From the NCBI GenBank assembly GCA_030248215.1, contig JASANG010001608.1, positions 1 to 64,000 on the forward strand: DNA of 64,000 bases, written 5' to 3'. Of this stretch, positions 48,238 to 60,064 are shown in pieces. Made by a program: the position numbers and the translations under genes. Source of the DNA: Enoplolaimus lenunculus. Lineage: Eukaryota; Nematoda; Enoplea; Enoplida; Thoracostomopsidae. Each line of letters begins with the position of its first letter. The first letter of the stretch is position 1. A model generated the notes under the pieces. The model was given only the letters and a program-made list of their open reading frames with translations, had not been told where the DNA came from and searched no databases.

Positions 48238-51200
48238 ATGCAGACACATAGTGTTCAACAGTCAAGTGGTCGAAAAGGAGTGAGTAGTATTAACGTTTAT
48301 AATCGTGTGGTTGGTCATCAACAAGAATCTCGGAAGATTATCAGCCGCCGTCCATCCTCAGGAACCGGTGTAACACGACGTATTATGAATAATAGCAAAC
48401 GATTGCGCCGAACTGCCGAATATGTAAGCGATTTTGATTTTAATAAGCAAACTACGACCTATCATTCGAGTGAGTGGTGGGACAGAAAATTATTATGTTT
48501 AAACTTGCACACGTCTACTTTCACCTGCGAATTTAAGCGTTCCCGCCGTTTGCCATTCTGAACGGTTTGTTTACACAATTAAAAGCGATAAAATAGCTTT
48601 AAAATGAGTTTTCGGTAACAAATATTTTTTGTTTTCCGGTTCCAGTATTTTTATAGCTTTCCGGTTCCGGTATTTTATAATTCCGGTTATATACATACAT
48701 CAGGGTTGAAAGCGGAATTGGATTATACCGGAATCAGAATCGGAACAGCAAATTTTTACCGGAATCGGAATCGGAATTTCAAATTTTGTAACTATACGGA
48801 TAATTGATTTAGTGTGACTGTTGGCTGGTAACAATTCTCAAAAATGCAGCATGAACAAATTGGTAATTTTTGGTTCTGCAAAATTAAACTACAATCAATT
48901 ATTGATAAGCTAACATATTGAAAACAATTTAATAGATAAACGACAGGGTGCAACCGGAATTACAATTTACCGGAACCGGAACCGGAACCGGAATTTGAAA
49001 ATTTTACCGGAACCGGAACCGGAAAATGAAAAATGCATTTCACCAAAAATTTCATTTTAATCTCATTTTTGCTCTATTATTTGTGAAATAACCTTAGTCG
49101 AACATAGGTATTTATTTTATTTGTTGTATTTTAGATTTTCATCATCGACTGAAGTGAAATCCACCATCAATGGCTTATATTCGGAGTACAAGTGGCTTTC
49201 AAAAGAGATTCTTAAAAATTAGCAAAGTTAAGAAAACGGCCAAATTATAATACCGGAATTTTTAAATCCGGTAAAAATTTACCGGAACCGGAACGGGAAG
49301 GTGAAAAAATGCCGGAACCGGAACCGGAATTCCGGTTGCACCCTGATAAACGAAGCAGAAGTTTAATATGCTACATATCACAACAAGTAGGACTAAAATT
49401 AAGTGTCAAAATTCCGATTGATTGTGCAATCGGAATCGGAACTCGTTTTGAATCTTGATACGTATATACTCAACTGCAACCGGAATTCCGATTCCGATTG
49501 GAATTCCGACTATATTCCAGAAGCAATGGGAATTCCGGTTCCGGCATTTTTTCACCATCTGTTTCCGGTAAATTTTTAAATAGATTTATTTACTCGCCGA
49601 AAATAAACCATCGAAGGTAGATTTCGCGTCCGTGGATAAGGAAGACCTAAAATACAGAAGATTAAGTGAGGACCTATCTTTAACTAAGGTTATTTCACCT
49701 ATAATACAGCAAAAAAGAAAATAAAAATGAATTTTTCGGCGGCATATATTTTTCACTTTCCGGTTAAATTTTACCGGAACAGGAATCGGCAGTTAAAATA
49801 ATTTTCGTCACCGCATTACTGTTGGACATTTTAGAAAACTTGCCAAAAAATTGCTTATGTGTCTGGGGTCGAAAGGTGGATGCCCGTCTGTCCGTCCGAA
49901 AAGAATCCCAGGAACGGCTGAACTGATTTTGATAAACTTTTTTTGGTTTGATACCAATTATCCTGGGGTGTTAACCTCAAATTGGGGGTTTTGAAATATT
50001 AAACCTAAGCCTAAATTAGGCCTTCCTACATTTTTCTAATTATTACAGTTAGAAGCAATCTAATTTCAGCATTATGGGGTTTTTGTGTGCGAGGAATCTC
50101 TATAGACTGTTTACAAATCTCCAAAACCGATAATTGAGTACGTAGTTAGCTAATAGATAATTTGCATATTAGCTTAGTTTATAAGCCTAAATTAGGACTT
50201 TTTACAATATTTCACTAATTATTAAGGTTAAAAGCAATTTAACTTCAGCACTAAAAGGTTTTTGGGTGCGAGGAATTTGTCTAATTTGTTTACAAACGTC
50301 TAAAACCGATAATTGAGTAGTTAGCTAGTAGATAATTTGAATATAAGCATAATTGATAAGCCAAAGTTAGGCGTTTTTGCAATATTTCACGAATTATTAG
50401 GGTTTCAAGCAATCTAATTTCAACGGTAATACGTTTTTGGGTGCAAGCAATCGGACTAAATTATTTACAAACCTCCAGACCCGATAATTGAATAATTAGC
50501 TAATAGCTAATTTGCATATCAGCTTAATTATCAAGACAAAATTAGGACTTTTTAAATTATTTCTCAAATTATTAGGGCTACTTTAGGGTTTTTGAGTGCG
50601 AGGAATCTGGATAAATTATTTACAAACCTCCAAAACCAATAAATGAATAGTTCACTAAATACTAATTTGCATATTAGCTTAACAGGTTACGTGTGTTCTA
50701 GCTTCGCTCAGTACATGTAGTCTCACTACGACTGGTGGATAATTTGCCACAAAACAGTAAAAATTCCGGTTCCAACATCTTTGAATGCAGGCACAGGAAC
50801 AGGAATTGAGTTTTTGCAGAAATTGCGGCCGAAACAGTAATCCCGGTTAACCCTGGTAGGATATGCATTTTTTCGGTATCCTTGTTTTAGTGCTACGACC
50901 ATCAGGATGACGACAAGCTCAATCAGCGTCGTAAAAGAAACCGAGAGGCGGCTGCCCGGTGCAGGCAACGTCGTTTGAATTTAAATGAGGATCTCAGTCG
51001 CGTACGTGTTATTTGTACATGGAGTGTATCTCGTTTTAACCGCAACTTCTGTAATGTGTTTCATTGATTTATGTTCCAGTATTTAAACTTTTGACATTTT
51101 AATATTTGCCCAAATACTCCGATTAAGATGGTTTTGGCACACTAAGGCCACAGTTTTAATTTTTACTGAAGCTCATATAAAATATTCTATTTAAATCATT

Positions 51201-52717
51201 CAAACCTAATCGATACGAAGGTACATGCGCATAGTTTGAAAAGATTAGCATTTTCATGGTAAACCTGGAACGGTTCGACAGACTAAATATCTGTAAATGT
51301 GCTGGTTTGATGTATTCTTTAATACCGTTTGTATAGCGAGTTTTACAAAAATCTAGTATGCATAGAGATTTTAGAGCTATGGTGATAAATGGTTTAGATC
51401 TACCTAAATAGAGTAATAAATCTAATCACAGTTTATTATAATATATGCCTATTTTAGCAAGTGCAAAACTTGGAGACGCAGAAGAAAGCATTACTTACTC
51501 GTTTGAAACAAGTCTACGAAAATCGAAATCAACTGTATGATGCACTTCGGGAACATTCGGTTCGTGCAAATTGTGACATTCCACTGCCACCTATAACACC
51601 GACGCCAGAATTTCTCGGCAATGATGCAACGTCGCATATCAAAAACGAGCCGCTCCCTGTGGCAGTAAATAATGTGTTCATGCAGCAGAACCAACAGCAA
51701 ACTCACTCTACACCACAACACTACACGTTTTCTGATGAGGTAACTGCGGGTGTCGGCGACCAACAAGTTCCGTTTTGCGGATCGATTCCAAACGGGACAG
51801 GTTCGGTTGAAGATATGTCTGGGTTACCAGACATTACTAATAATCAAGCTACTACCACCACAACGATTGGTGTATCATCTTCCGAGCCAATGGCAGGAAT
51901 GGATGCTGTGCCTGCATCTGAGATGATGCTGTCGGACGCCGCAAACGTCAAATACGAACGTCGTGACTCGTTGGACATGACAGCTGACACACTAAACCAC
52001 AAGGGCGGTAGCAATGATATCGGTGCTGCTTGCGACGTGAGTAAAGCTAATGGTGTGGTTACGCAACATGTACAGCAACAACGAATCATATATGTCGAGA
52101 AAATCAACAACAACATTTCGATTTCGAACGGTAACGGAGCAACGGCGAACATACAAACTGAAGATGGATTTGGCTGCAAAACGGTCTCTACAGGTTCGGC
52201 GGTTTCAGGAAACAACCTGTTAAACACATCTACTACGCAGAAGGAGGTACAGCATGTTGTAGTCGCGACAATGCCGGGTGCTATTGGAAACCTCGGTCGT
52301 GGAGCGGGAGTTTCTGTTGCCTATAGCAATGATAGTACTACAGGGCAAGGTGTTTTTGTCTCCCGGCAACAACATCCTCAGCCGTCGTTCAATCGACCGC
52401 GATCCTTATGTTTTGGCGGCGGTGGGACGGAATATTCAAACATTACAGCGTCGCTTGCAAACACACATAACCATCAAAGCGGAAGTAATGACGTTGTAAC
52501 CGCTATTGCTTCCTCTTATGGACCTGTAGAAACACCGTCTACAGGTAATTTCACATTTAACGCTGAAATCAATTCGATTCTTGACCGAAGTATTGGGCTC
52601 ACTCCGACCAGTGACTCAGTTGCAGGTTTGACTCCATTGTTTCCGACCAGTTGCTCTGCTTTGACCAACGTTCTTGACACGCCATGCGTCACAACCAAAT
52701 CTCTGCTATCGCTTTAA
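48238..52717 (+). CDS. FOS: Fos/kayak bZIP transcription factor
   Basis: AP-1 subunit: pairs with Jun and binds TGAGTCA-type sites in the nucleus. Three coding exons: 48238-48423, 50891-51001, 51458-52717 (phase 0 joins, 518 residues). The middle exon encodes the basic region RKRNREAAARCRQRR with the NxxAAxxCR signature (N79 to R87). The zipper heptads are L97, L104, L111, V118, L125 and H132, aligning without gaps to Fos. The final His-containing heptad is Fos-like rather than Jun-like. The 111-nt basic-region exon and the intron four residues into the zipper resemble vertebrate FOS. After the zipper come a SUMO-type IKNEP motif and long Gln/Ser/Thr/Asn-rich sequence. Near the C-terminus lies TPSTGNFTF, seen in kayak and Fos, ending KSLLSL. 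The N-terminal part (62 residues) is short, so an earlier exon or alternative start may be missed. Confidence 0.93.
48704..49500. mobile_element. CGGAATCGG MITE split by a hAT-like insertion
   Basis: The left half (CAGGGTTGAAAGCGG, GGAATCGGAATCGG) and right half (AAGTGTCAAAATTCCG, GGAATTCCGATTCCG) match the uninterrupted copies at 8235 and 43521. The two halves are separated by the element at 48944-49345. Located in FOS intron 1. Confidence 0.7.
48944..49345. mobile_element. hAT-like MITE (CCGGAACC subfamily), intact, in FOS intron 1
   Basis: The ends are CAGGGTGCAACCGG and CCGGTTGCACCCTG. The perfect 8-bp duplication ATAAACGA is at 48936-48943 and 49346-49353. It contains more CCGGAACC repeat units than the 34049 copy and is otherwise nearly identical to it. 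Confidence 0.92.
49855..50700 (+). repeat. GTCC block plus ~170-bp repeat units in FOS intron 1
   Basis: GGTCGAAAGGTGGATGCCCG, a short GTCCGTCC run and AGGAACGGCTGAAC precede four degenerate units with TTTGCATATTAGCTTA, TTTTTGGGTGCGAGGAAT and AAACCTCCAAAACCG. The composite matches 36470-37335. It ends about 190 bp before FOS exon 2. Confidence 0.8.
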
Positions 52718-53710
52718 ATCTTGTTCTTTTTAAAAATGTTTATCCGTTATTCCATTACGTTATGTTCATTGCTTAGTGTTATATACATGACAGGTTAATG
52801 GCTGACTAGAGCTTAACTGGTTTATTAAACATATTTTTATTTATGTTTGTCTCCCCAGTTTTTGCTTCGTCTAGAATTTAATTCATTTGCAGGGTTTAGA
52901 GTAGTTTTTCACATTGAGGGCTTTGTTCAAAAATATAAGTCATATAATATAATTATTGTTTGCTTACTGACGGAAAATGATTGTTGGTGTACTGTAGTAT
53001 TGTAATTACAGCTAGCACTTAGCATATATTTGAGATGAAGCTTGAATTTGTAGCCCATTAATGGGAGTCATGGGTCTTATTGTTCAGATGCTGCAGTATA
53101 TGTTTTGTTTGCTGGCAAGTTTTGGTCTAGTTTGGTTTGTTTTCCATCATGTGAGCTGTGACTAAATGTTCAGTTTAAAATTCTAAATGTTGACTTCTCC
53201 ATTTTTCACTTGGATTTTGAGCATTATATATCGTTTTAGAAAACCGATGCTCCGCGTCGTAAATGGGATACCAAGAGCCCTGTTTATGCTGCAGCTGGTG
53301 TTGTTTACCCCACTGTTTTCATATTTATTCTGTTTAATGACCATTTATTTTTATGTTTATTTTGTGTTTTTCTAGTTGGCTATATATTTGTAATTTCGGG
53401 GTTGAAATTAATAATATTAATTATTATTAATAATTCAAAGCCAACCTTCATTAGTCCTCTTTTTTGTAGATATAAGATCACTTGGTCGCTCGATTTGATG
53501 CTCTAAACAATTTTTACTGGCCCAGATGAAGTAGATAAACTGCTGCATGCTTCAACATTTTTGGGCTATTTGTTTTTGTGTACTTGTTTCAGCAACCTGA
53601 CGATGCAGTTTTAATATATATCTTCAGTAATAAAATAGGCTTAGGAGGGTTAGCATTTGCTGTAGTTTTAGAAAAGCAATAAACAATATGCGGGGGAGCT
53701 TTTGATTTTA
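52718..53710 (+). promoter_or_regulatory. FOS 3' UTR with AU-rich motifs
   Basis: T-rich sequence after the stop contains ATTTA motifs (TTTTTATTTATGTTTG near 52835, CATTTATTTTTATG near 53342). Candidate AATAAA signals lie near 53629 and 53681. AU-rich elements that drive fast mRNA decay are known in FOS transcripts. The UTR end is inferred only. Confidence 0.45.
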
Positions 53711-54117
53711 TCAAATTAACATTAGTTTGGGTGTATCCAGATAATGCTATAAAACTTGAGCTGTTACTAGTCCTTTGCCACATGAATGCTACACAAACGT
53801 ACTGTGCTTAACCAACTGCTAATCTATTATTGTTATAGTCCTTTTCATTCCATCTTCCGGTGTATTTTCAGACGTTATTCTAGTTTATGCGTTTTCCTAT
53901 GATATGCTTTGTAATCTGTGCGTATTTCATATATCATTGTTTATTATTATTATTATTTATTTTCTTTTCTCTTATGCAATTATGGTATGTATTCATTTAG
54001 TTCGGAATGGAACTCGTGTACACTTTCTCTACATTAAAAATTAATGCGTGTTTAGGTAAAAACTTAGGCAAAACTACAGGCTTACGCTTATGCAAGCGTT
54101 TTCTGTAACCTATGTCT

Positions 54118-54245
54118 ACTGGTGGCGCTATACATTTGATGACGTGCGGCGCCGTGCGTTATCTGCGGTAACGTTCGCGTATTACGTACAATACCGTATT
54201 GTGGCGGACAGTGGCTCGCGACAAGTATAGCGCCGCCGTAAGCCT
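54118..54245. repeat. GC-rich inverted repeat
   Basis: CTGGTGGCGCTATAC on the left is mirrored by GTATAGCGCCGCC on the right across about 95 bp that are GC-rich and contain CGCGTATTACG. It looks like a very small MITE. A single arm-like GGCGGCGCTATACG lies at about 30012. Confidence 0.65.
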
Positions 54246-54747
54246 GTGAGGCGTAGAAATGTACAGCAGCCCGTAATTGATTACACTTTACATGTGTTTT
54301 CAAGTGTGTGTCCACAAGACGATGGTTTTCATGTCATTGTTACACTAACAAGATTGTTGCTGTTTTGCGTTGTTACTTACTTTTACTTCCGCGCGATCTT
54401 AATACAGTTTGGTTATTTTCGGCTTAATTAACCATTTATACGGTGCTGTTAATAAGTTTATTTATTTTATTAGCAAACACAAGAGTTAACAAATAAATGT
54501 TATGCGAAAATTGGTTTGAATATTTTGCGTAATTTTGGGTTACGATCATTTATCTAGCGCCACCGAACAATCTTGGGAAAATTTTGCAAATTTTTGCGGG
54601 TTGAGTATGAATTGCTTATGTAGCTGCCGGACACTAAACTTAGCTGAACTGATGTTTTAAAACACTTAATGGCCTAATGGGAGATAAGCTAGTGTAAAGA
54701 ACTATGCTATATGGACAATAACATTGTTTATACGTTTATTATTAACT

Positions 54748-55140
54748 AGGGATGTGCCGATACGAAAATTTTTGCCGATGCCGATTCTTATTTTGAATTT
54801 GTCGATGCCGAACCTATGCGAATACTGATTCCAACTTTAGTACCCATGCTTAATATACAGATAGGATACTACATAATCTCATTATTGAAGACTTAAACCC
54901 TAACCATCAATAAACGATTAAAATTTTATAACAATGGTGTTCATTTCAACTCATTTTTTCAAACAAACGCAAAAGAGAAAGTTATCCTCACCTGACACAC
55001 AGATGAAACTGCTAGCATTTCAACTGACTGTTATATGTGCAAAAAGTATCGGAAAAGAATTGGCTATTTTTTGCAGTTCCGATGATGATACTCACGAAAA
55101 GTACCTTTTGCCAATGCCGATTAATCGGCGCATCCCTATT
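54748..55140. mobile_element. MITE with TAGGGATGTGCCGAT ends (short copy)
   Basis: It starts CTAGGGATGTGCCGATACG and ends TTAATCGGCGCATCCCTA, with GCCGATGCCGATTC subterminally. TTAA-like bases flank both sides (ATTAAC on the left, TTAAG on the right). Core shared with 37962-38925. Confidence 0.75.
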
Positions 55141-55144
55141 AAGC

Positions 55145-56260
55145 CTTGAAAAGTACTCTGAATGCAAATCTTTCATTTAATTTAATACGTATATATGTGT
55201 TGGAGTAGTACATCAGCTCTTTTTGTCTCTAAATTTTCTGAGTTTGTTTCATAGCTTCAGTATAATGAGTTGGTGAAGATTTATTTTGGGAAATCTCGGT
55301 TAGAAATCTCTGTTGGATTGATTGTTGTAAAATTATCGATGTGCATGTATTTGTGTAGTTGCCTTTATGACACTTTTCCTCGCCTTTGAACTTGTTTTGT
55401 ATGTTTGTATTATCTCATCTATAAGTGCCGATATCTCCAGTCAGTTTTCTTTCCGGTTACGCTGGTATATTCAATGCAACTATAAGTAAATGCTTACTTT
55501 TCTGTATTTTCAGAGCGATAAAAATAAGTTGTTGGTTGTTGATTCAGTTTGTTGTAAACAAAAGCCAACTTTTAAGGTCGTAACACCTGTAACTTATCAT
55601 ATTCATGAAACTTACCGGAAGAAATGTAAACCAAAGCCTAAAGCAAGAAATAGTCTAAATTCTTAATCTTGCAGTTCCACCAAAAACAGGACGGGCCTAA
55701 ATGTATTAACTTGGAGGCCAAACGGTTCCCGTCAAAATTAGTACACTTGCCCTCACAGATTTCTGGATCCGATACAAATAGCGGAAACATTTCAAACTTA
55801 TCATAAAAATGAGATATAGGAATTCCGGGCGTTTCTGGCACTAGCTGTTGGCGCTCGCAGGGTGTACCCGGTTATCCGTTTACGGTAAAATCTGTCCATT
55901 TTCGTTGTATAGAAATGAGGAAAAATCTATTAGTATTTGTACGCTGAAAATTTAGTTACAAATTACGTGACTTCGCAATTTTTCATTGCAAACGTGCTGC
56001 AATCGTTCGAAATCAACTAAAATCTTTCGAAGCATCCGCCGTTTCTTCTTAAGTTTTAGAAAACGCTATGAATATTTGCACTCCTCAATTACATTGCGAA
56101 AAAACATCTTTGAAACTTTTATACTTCAATATCCGTTTCCGTTATTTTCATCACTATCCGTTTCCCGTTTTACTATCCATTCACACCCTGGAGCTCGGAC
56201 ATTTTAGCAATGTTCTTGTTCAGGCAGACTTGCCCACGCCTGAGCGAGCATACAGTTTTG
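55145..56260. other. Intergenic, nothing coding recognised
   Basis: AT-rich. A short segment at 55880-56170 with AACGGTAAAATCTG, ATATCCGTTTCCG and ATCCGTTTCCCG looks like part of an AACGGAAACGGAT-type repeat as in 15540. No exons seen. Confidence 0.4.
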
Positions 56261-56262
56261 TT

Positions 56263-56608
56263 TAGGGTGCAACCGGAGGTGAAAAATACCGGAGCCGGAG
56301 GTCAACGAAACTTGCCGGAGCTGGAGATGAGGCGAAATTAGGTAGTAAAAATGTTGGTTAGTTAATTTTAGCCGATATCTGCAATATTTTGTTAAGTTGT
56401 TTGGTTTCTACGCTAACTTACTGCTAAATTTCGTAAATTCCTTCCTGAAAATTGTGACTAAAGCAAACGAAACGCGCTAAACAGACAGATTTTGCAAAAT
56501 TATGCATAATTTTGCTACCGAAATTGCCGGAACCTCCGGCAAAAATTCTACCGGAGCCGGAGCCCGATTTTTTATCGGAGCAGGAGGTAGATATCCAGTT
56601 GCACCCTG
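56263..56608. mobile_element. hAT-like MITE (CCGGAGCC subfamily)
   Basis: It starts AGGGTGCAACCGGAGG and ends AGTTGCACCCTG. Core related to 12637-13004 in the opposite orientation. No clear target duplication. Confidence 0.75.
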
Positions 56609-56904
56609 ACTAATTAGACATATATATTTTGAAGCTCTGAAATTGTGTTTTGAACATATTACCTTAAAGATATAAAACGTGTTTGGTTGTCCCGCGCACT
56701 CCGTATTCTGTGTATTTGTAAACACTAAAACATAAAAACGACTGAAAAAATTTACAGTGTAAATTTCAAAAAATTCTCTGGTGAACGCTGATTTTGTTGC
56801 AGTTTGTGAAAATTTTATTGGATCAGGATCTCTCATACAAGGTACTTATGCACTACTGTCCGCCACTTCTGTAAACGAGGTAAGTCAAAATTGAGGCAAT
56901 ATCA

Positions 56905-57250
56905 TCAGCCGGAGGTGACAAATTCTGGATTCGGAGGTCAATAAAGTTTCCAGCAGCCGAACCTGAAGCCGGAGGTGATGCAAACCTGAGTGTTTAAAAT
57001 GATACTTAATTTGCTAGTTTTGAAAAATATTTGTAAGGTTTTGTCACAAATTTCGGTTCTACGCTTTATTTTCTCCGAAAACTCAGCAATTTTTACTATA
57101 AATTGCACCAAAAGCCAAAAAGAAACGCACAAAACAAATTTGGGAAACGCAATATTCCACCACTGAAACTGCCAAACTTCCTGCAGAAAACCTACCGGAG
57201 CCGGAGGTTCATTTTCTGCCGGAGCCGAAGATAGGCCTCCGGTTGCACCC
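56905..57250. mobile_element. hAT-like MITE (CCGGAGCC subfamily), left end lost
   Basis: GCCGGAGGTGACAAATTC near the left and CCGGTTGCACCCTA on the right. The left terminus is not present. Another left end (AGGGTGCAACCGGAGG at about 57269) begins directly after it and is itself truncated before 57455. Confidence 0.6.
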
Positions 57251-57675
57251 TATGTGTGCAATCACTACTAGGGTGCAACCGGAGGTGAAAAATACCGGAG
57301 CTGGTGGAGGTTAACAAAACTTTGCAGACCCGGTTGTGACACAAAATTTTAAACGGTCTAAAACAATGTCTTAGTTTGGTGTCAAAATTTTTGGTTCTAT
57401 AGGTTTACGTTTTAAAAATCCCGACCATTCTTGTTCTCAATACTGTACTAAAACTTTAAAGCCAGGGTGCAACCGGAATAATAAAATAACGGAACCGGAA
57501 AGTTAAAAAATACCGGAACCGGAAAATATAAAATACTTGTTGCCGAAAATTTTTTTAAAAGCTATTTTATCTTTTTTATTGCTGTAAACACACCATTTAG
57601 AATGCAAAATTCTTGAAACAAATGCAGTAGGTGGAAACATAAAATAATTTTGGCAATAAACGCTCGAAGTATAGA

Positions 57676-59391
57676 TGGGCACCGCATATCCGGATATCCG
57701 GATATGAAAAATATCCGGATATGTATCCGAAATGAAACGTATATCCGGATATCCGAAATGCTTTTGTCTAAAATTTTTTGGAATAATTTGCAAGGTTTCA
57801 CCACCAAAGTCGCTTGAGCTGACGAAAAAATTCTGTATCCAAACCTCAGTCAGAATATTAAACCACATTCTTGCATAATTGTTCGATGATGATTCAAAAT
57901 CTTTACTCTCTAAGCCTAAGCAAAAATTGTAATAATTGAAACCTCTACGGCCCTAAAAGTAAGATGGGCCTGAGTTTCTGTAGGATTCGATATACGGCTG
58001 GGTTTCACACAGGTCTAGCTTTATACGTAATTCAATGCAACGCTAATTTACCTCTGCGACGTTTTAGCGGTTTTATTTAACACAAAGTTTTTCTTAGTTA
58101 ACACTTCGTGTATCCGAGAATGATGATGGCAAGTTTACTGAGAACAGTATGATATAGACTACAGATGAACACCGGATATCCGGTCCGGATAAGAAAAATG
58201 TCTAAGGACCCCTACCTTACAATTTGTCCCCACTCCCACATAAATGTTTTGCAATAAAATGATATGGTCATTCATTACCGTACAATTTGTCCTCTCATCA
58301 TACTACTTTCGTTATAAAATAGGGTCCTACCTTATATTTTTCCCGCTAAGAAAATTTTTTGGAGAAAAATTGCGTTTCAAAATATTTACCATCCCGCCTG
58401 TTTAGAAACTTCTGGATCCGCTGCTGAAAGCGCGACACTAGTATAAGTAACATGGGCTGATGTTTATACGACTTAGCGTAAGTGTATTTCAATCTGGTTG
58501 TTTGTTCTTGGACCTAAAACGATTCAAGTATATATAGTTCGAGGGAAGGGTTATAATCGATGGAATCTCTATTGCAGTGGTTTAATTAAGGCAAAGGACA
58601 AGCCAAATCAACTCAATTTTAAGTCGTCAACGCAAGTATTTATTTAGTAGTCTGTAGCAATCTTCTAAACTGAATAACCAGAACTATTGAGGTACTGTAG
58701 TGAGTGACCCGAATAAGAGACTGATAATTATTTGACCTCTCCAGAGAGTACCCCCCTATTATTCGGTTACGGTCTGTTATTTGTTTTTATCCCGTCCTCC
58801 GCCACACTTCGTTACACATATATCCGGTATTGTAACTACCCTTGAATTGAATGTTATTTGCATTGTATCAAAAGCTTAGCCATATATAATTCAAGGTTAT
58901 TATTAGGAACGTGCTTTGAAAACTTAAGTACACATCAAAGTTTTGAACTCATCTTTATTTGATTCCGGAGTCATTTATGCGCTACAATTAGGAATAATTG
59001 ACATTTATGGACTCTAATTAGGGTTTAGGGACTCATGCTCTTACGGACTCTGATTAGGGATACGGACTCTTTTATTGATTGGGACTCAAAATGGGTACCT
59101 GGGAACCGCCTCTTATTCGGGTCACTACAGTACTGGGATAATAAATACCGATTTTTAGAATTATGTCTTTTATGCTGATATCAATTTGCTTGAGTGTCAG
59201 GGTATTTCCTTTAGAGCAACAAGTTAAAACAAGTGCTTAAGAAACCAAAATTGAGGTTCGGAAACTCAAAAAACACAAATCGAGTTTCGGATATCCGAAA
59301 TAGAAAATTTCATTTCGGATACCCGGATAAATATCCGGCAAGAATTGCCGGATATCCGGATATGAAAAGATATCCGATGCCCATCAGTAGC
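57676..59391. mobile_element. MITE with GATGGGCA ends and GGATATCCGG repeats
   Basis: GATGGGCACCGCATATCC with repeated CCGGATATCCGGATATG on the left is mirrored by CCGGATATGAAAAG and GATATCCGATGCCCATC on the right. A further inner GGATATCCGG end lies near 58168. It lies wholly inside 57463-59578. Confidence 0.75.
58696..59130. mobile_element. TA-flanked MITE, complete
   Basis: It starts CTGTAGTGAGTGACCCG and ends CGGGTCACTACAG, with TA on each side. Reverse-oriented body of the 11549 copy (blocks GACTCTAATTAGG, GGACTCTGATTAGG). TA flanks suggest a Tc1/mariner-type source. It is the innermost layer of the nest. Confidence 0.8.
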
Positions 59392-59696
59392 TCGGACAAT
59401 TCTAGAGAAATAATTTAGAATAATATGCCAATTTTTCTTAAATTTTGAAATGAGAAAAAATTTTCAATACCGAAAATACCGGAAAATTCCGGTGAAAAAA
59501 TACCGGATTTATTATCGAAACCGGATAGTGAAAAATACCGGATTTCCGTACCGGAACCGAAATTCTGGTTGCATCCTGTTTAAAGCCAAACACCAAACTA
59601 TTAAACAATTTCACTGCAGGAACTAGTGGAACTTCCGTGAACTGTACCAGAGCCTGAGGTTGGTTGATGTTAATGCAGAGGCACTATTGATATAAC

Positions 59697-60060
59697 CAGG
59701 GTGCAACCAAAAGTGTACCTCCGGTCCAACTCCGGTGTTTTCAATTTGAATTGCATTACGTTAAATAGAAAACTTTCCACCAAAATTTCCTTTCGGTTTT
59801 TGCTTTCAATTAATCTTATCGTTTCTTCAGGAGAGGCTGCTACTACGAAAAAGCTTGTGTATCGCTTTTCAGGGGTCACAACCTTCATTTAGTTTTTACT
59901 GTCGAGTTCAACGATGTCTCGGGCATTGTATAGTACAGAGGCTTCCCGTCTTCCACGGGGGAAAACTGACCCAGACCCATGTTACTCTGATGAGCGTCCC
60001 ATCTGCCCACGGGATAACAATAAACCAGGAGTGAAATGTTTTTGCTGGGTTGGTTGGGAC
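59697..60060. other. Truncated hAT-like end and unassigned sequence
   Basis: CAGGGTGCAACC at 59699 followed by CCTCCGGTCCAACTCCGG is another left end of the CCGGAGCC subfamily without a right partner. The rest has no recognised feature. Confidence 0.5.
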
Positions 60061-60064
60061 AGCT

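Larger units (their letters stand above)
57463..59578. mobile_element. hAT-like MITE containing nested elements
   Basis: The left end is CAGGGTGCAACCGG and the right end CTGGTTGCATCCTG. The perfect 8-bp duplication TTTAAAGC lies at 57455-57462 and 59579-59586. Only about 300 bp belong to the element itself; the rest is the insertions listed separately. Confidence 0.9.

Noticed and set aside
50891-52717. Jun, ATF or XBP1 identity for the bZIP gene
   Set aside because: The zipper register with the final His, the TPSTG-F-F motif and the C-terminus match Fos/kayak; Jun-specific zipper and C-terminal residues are absent.
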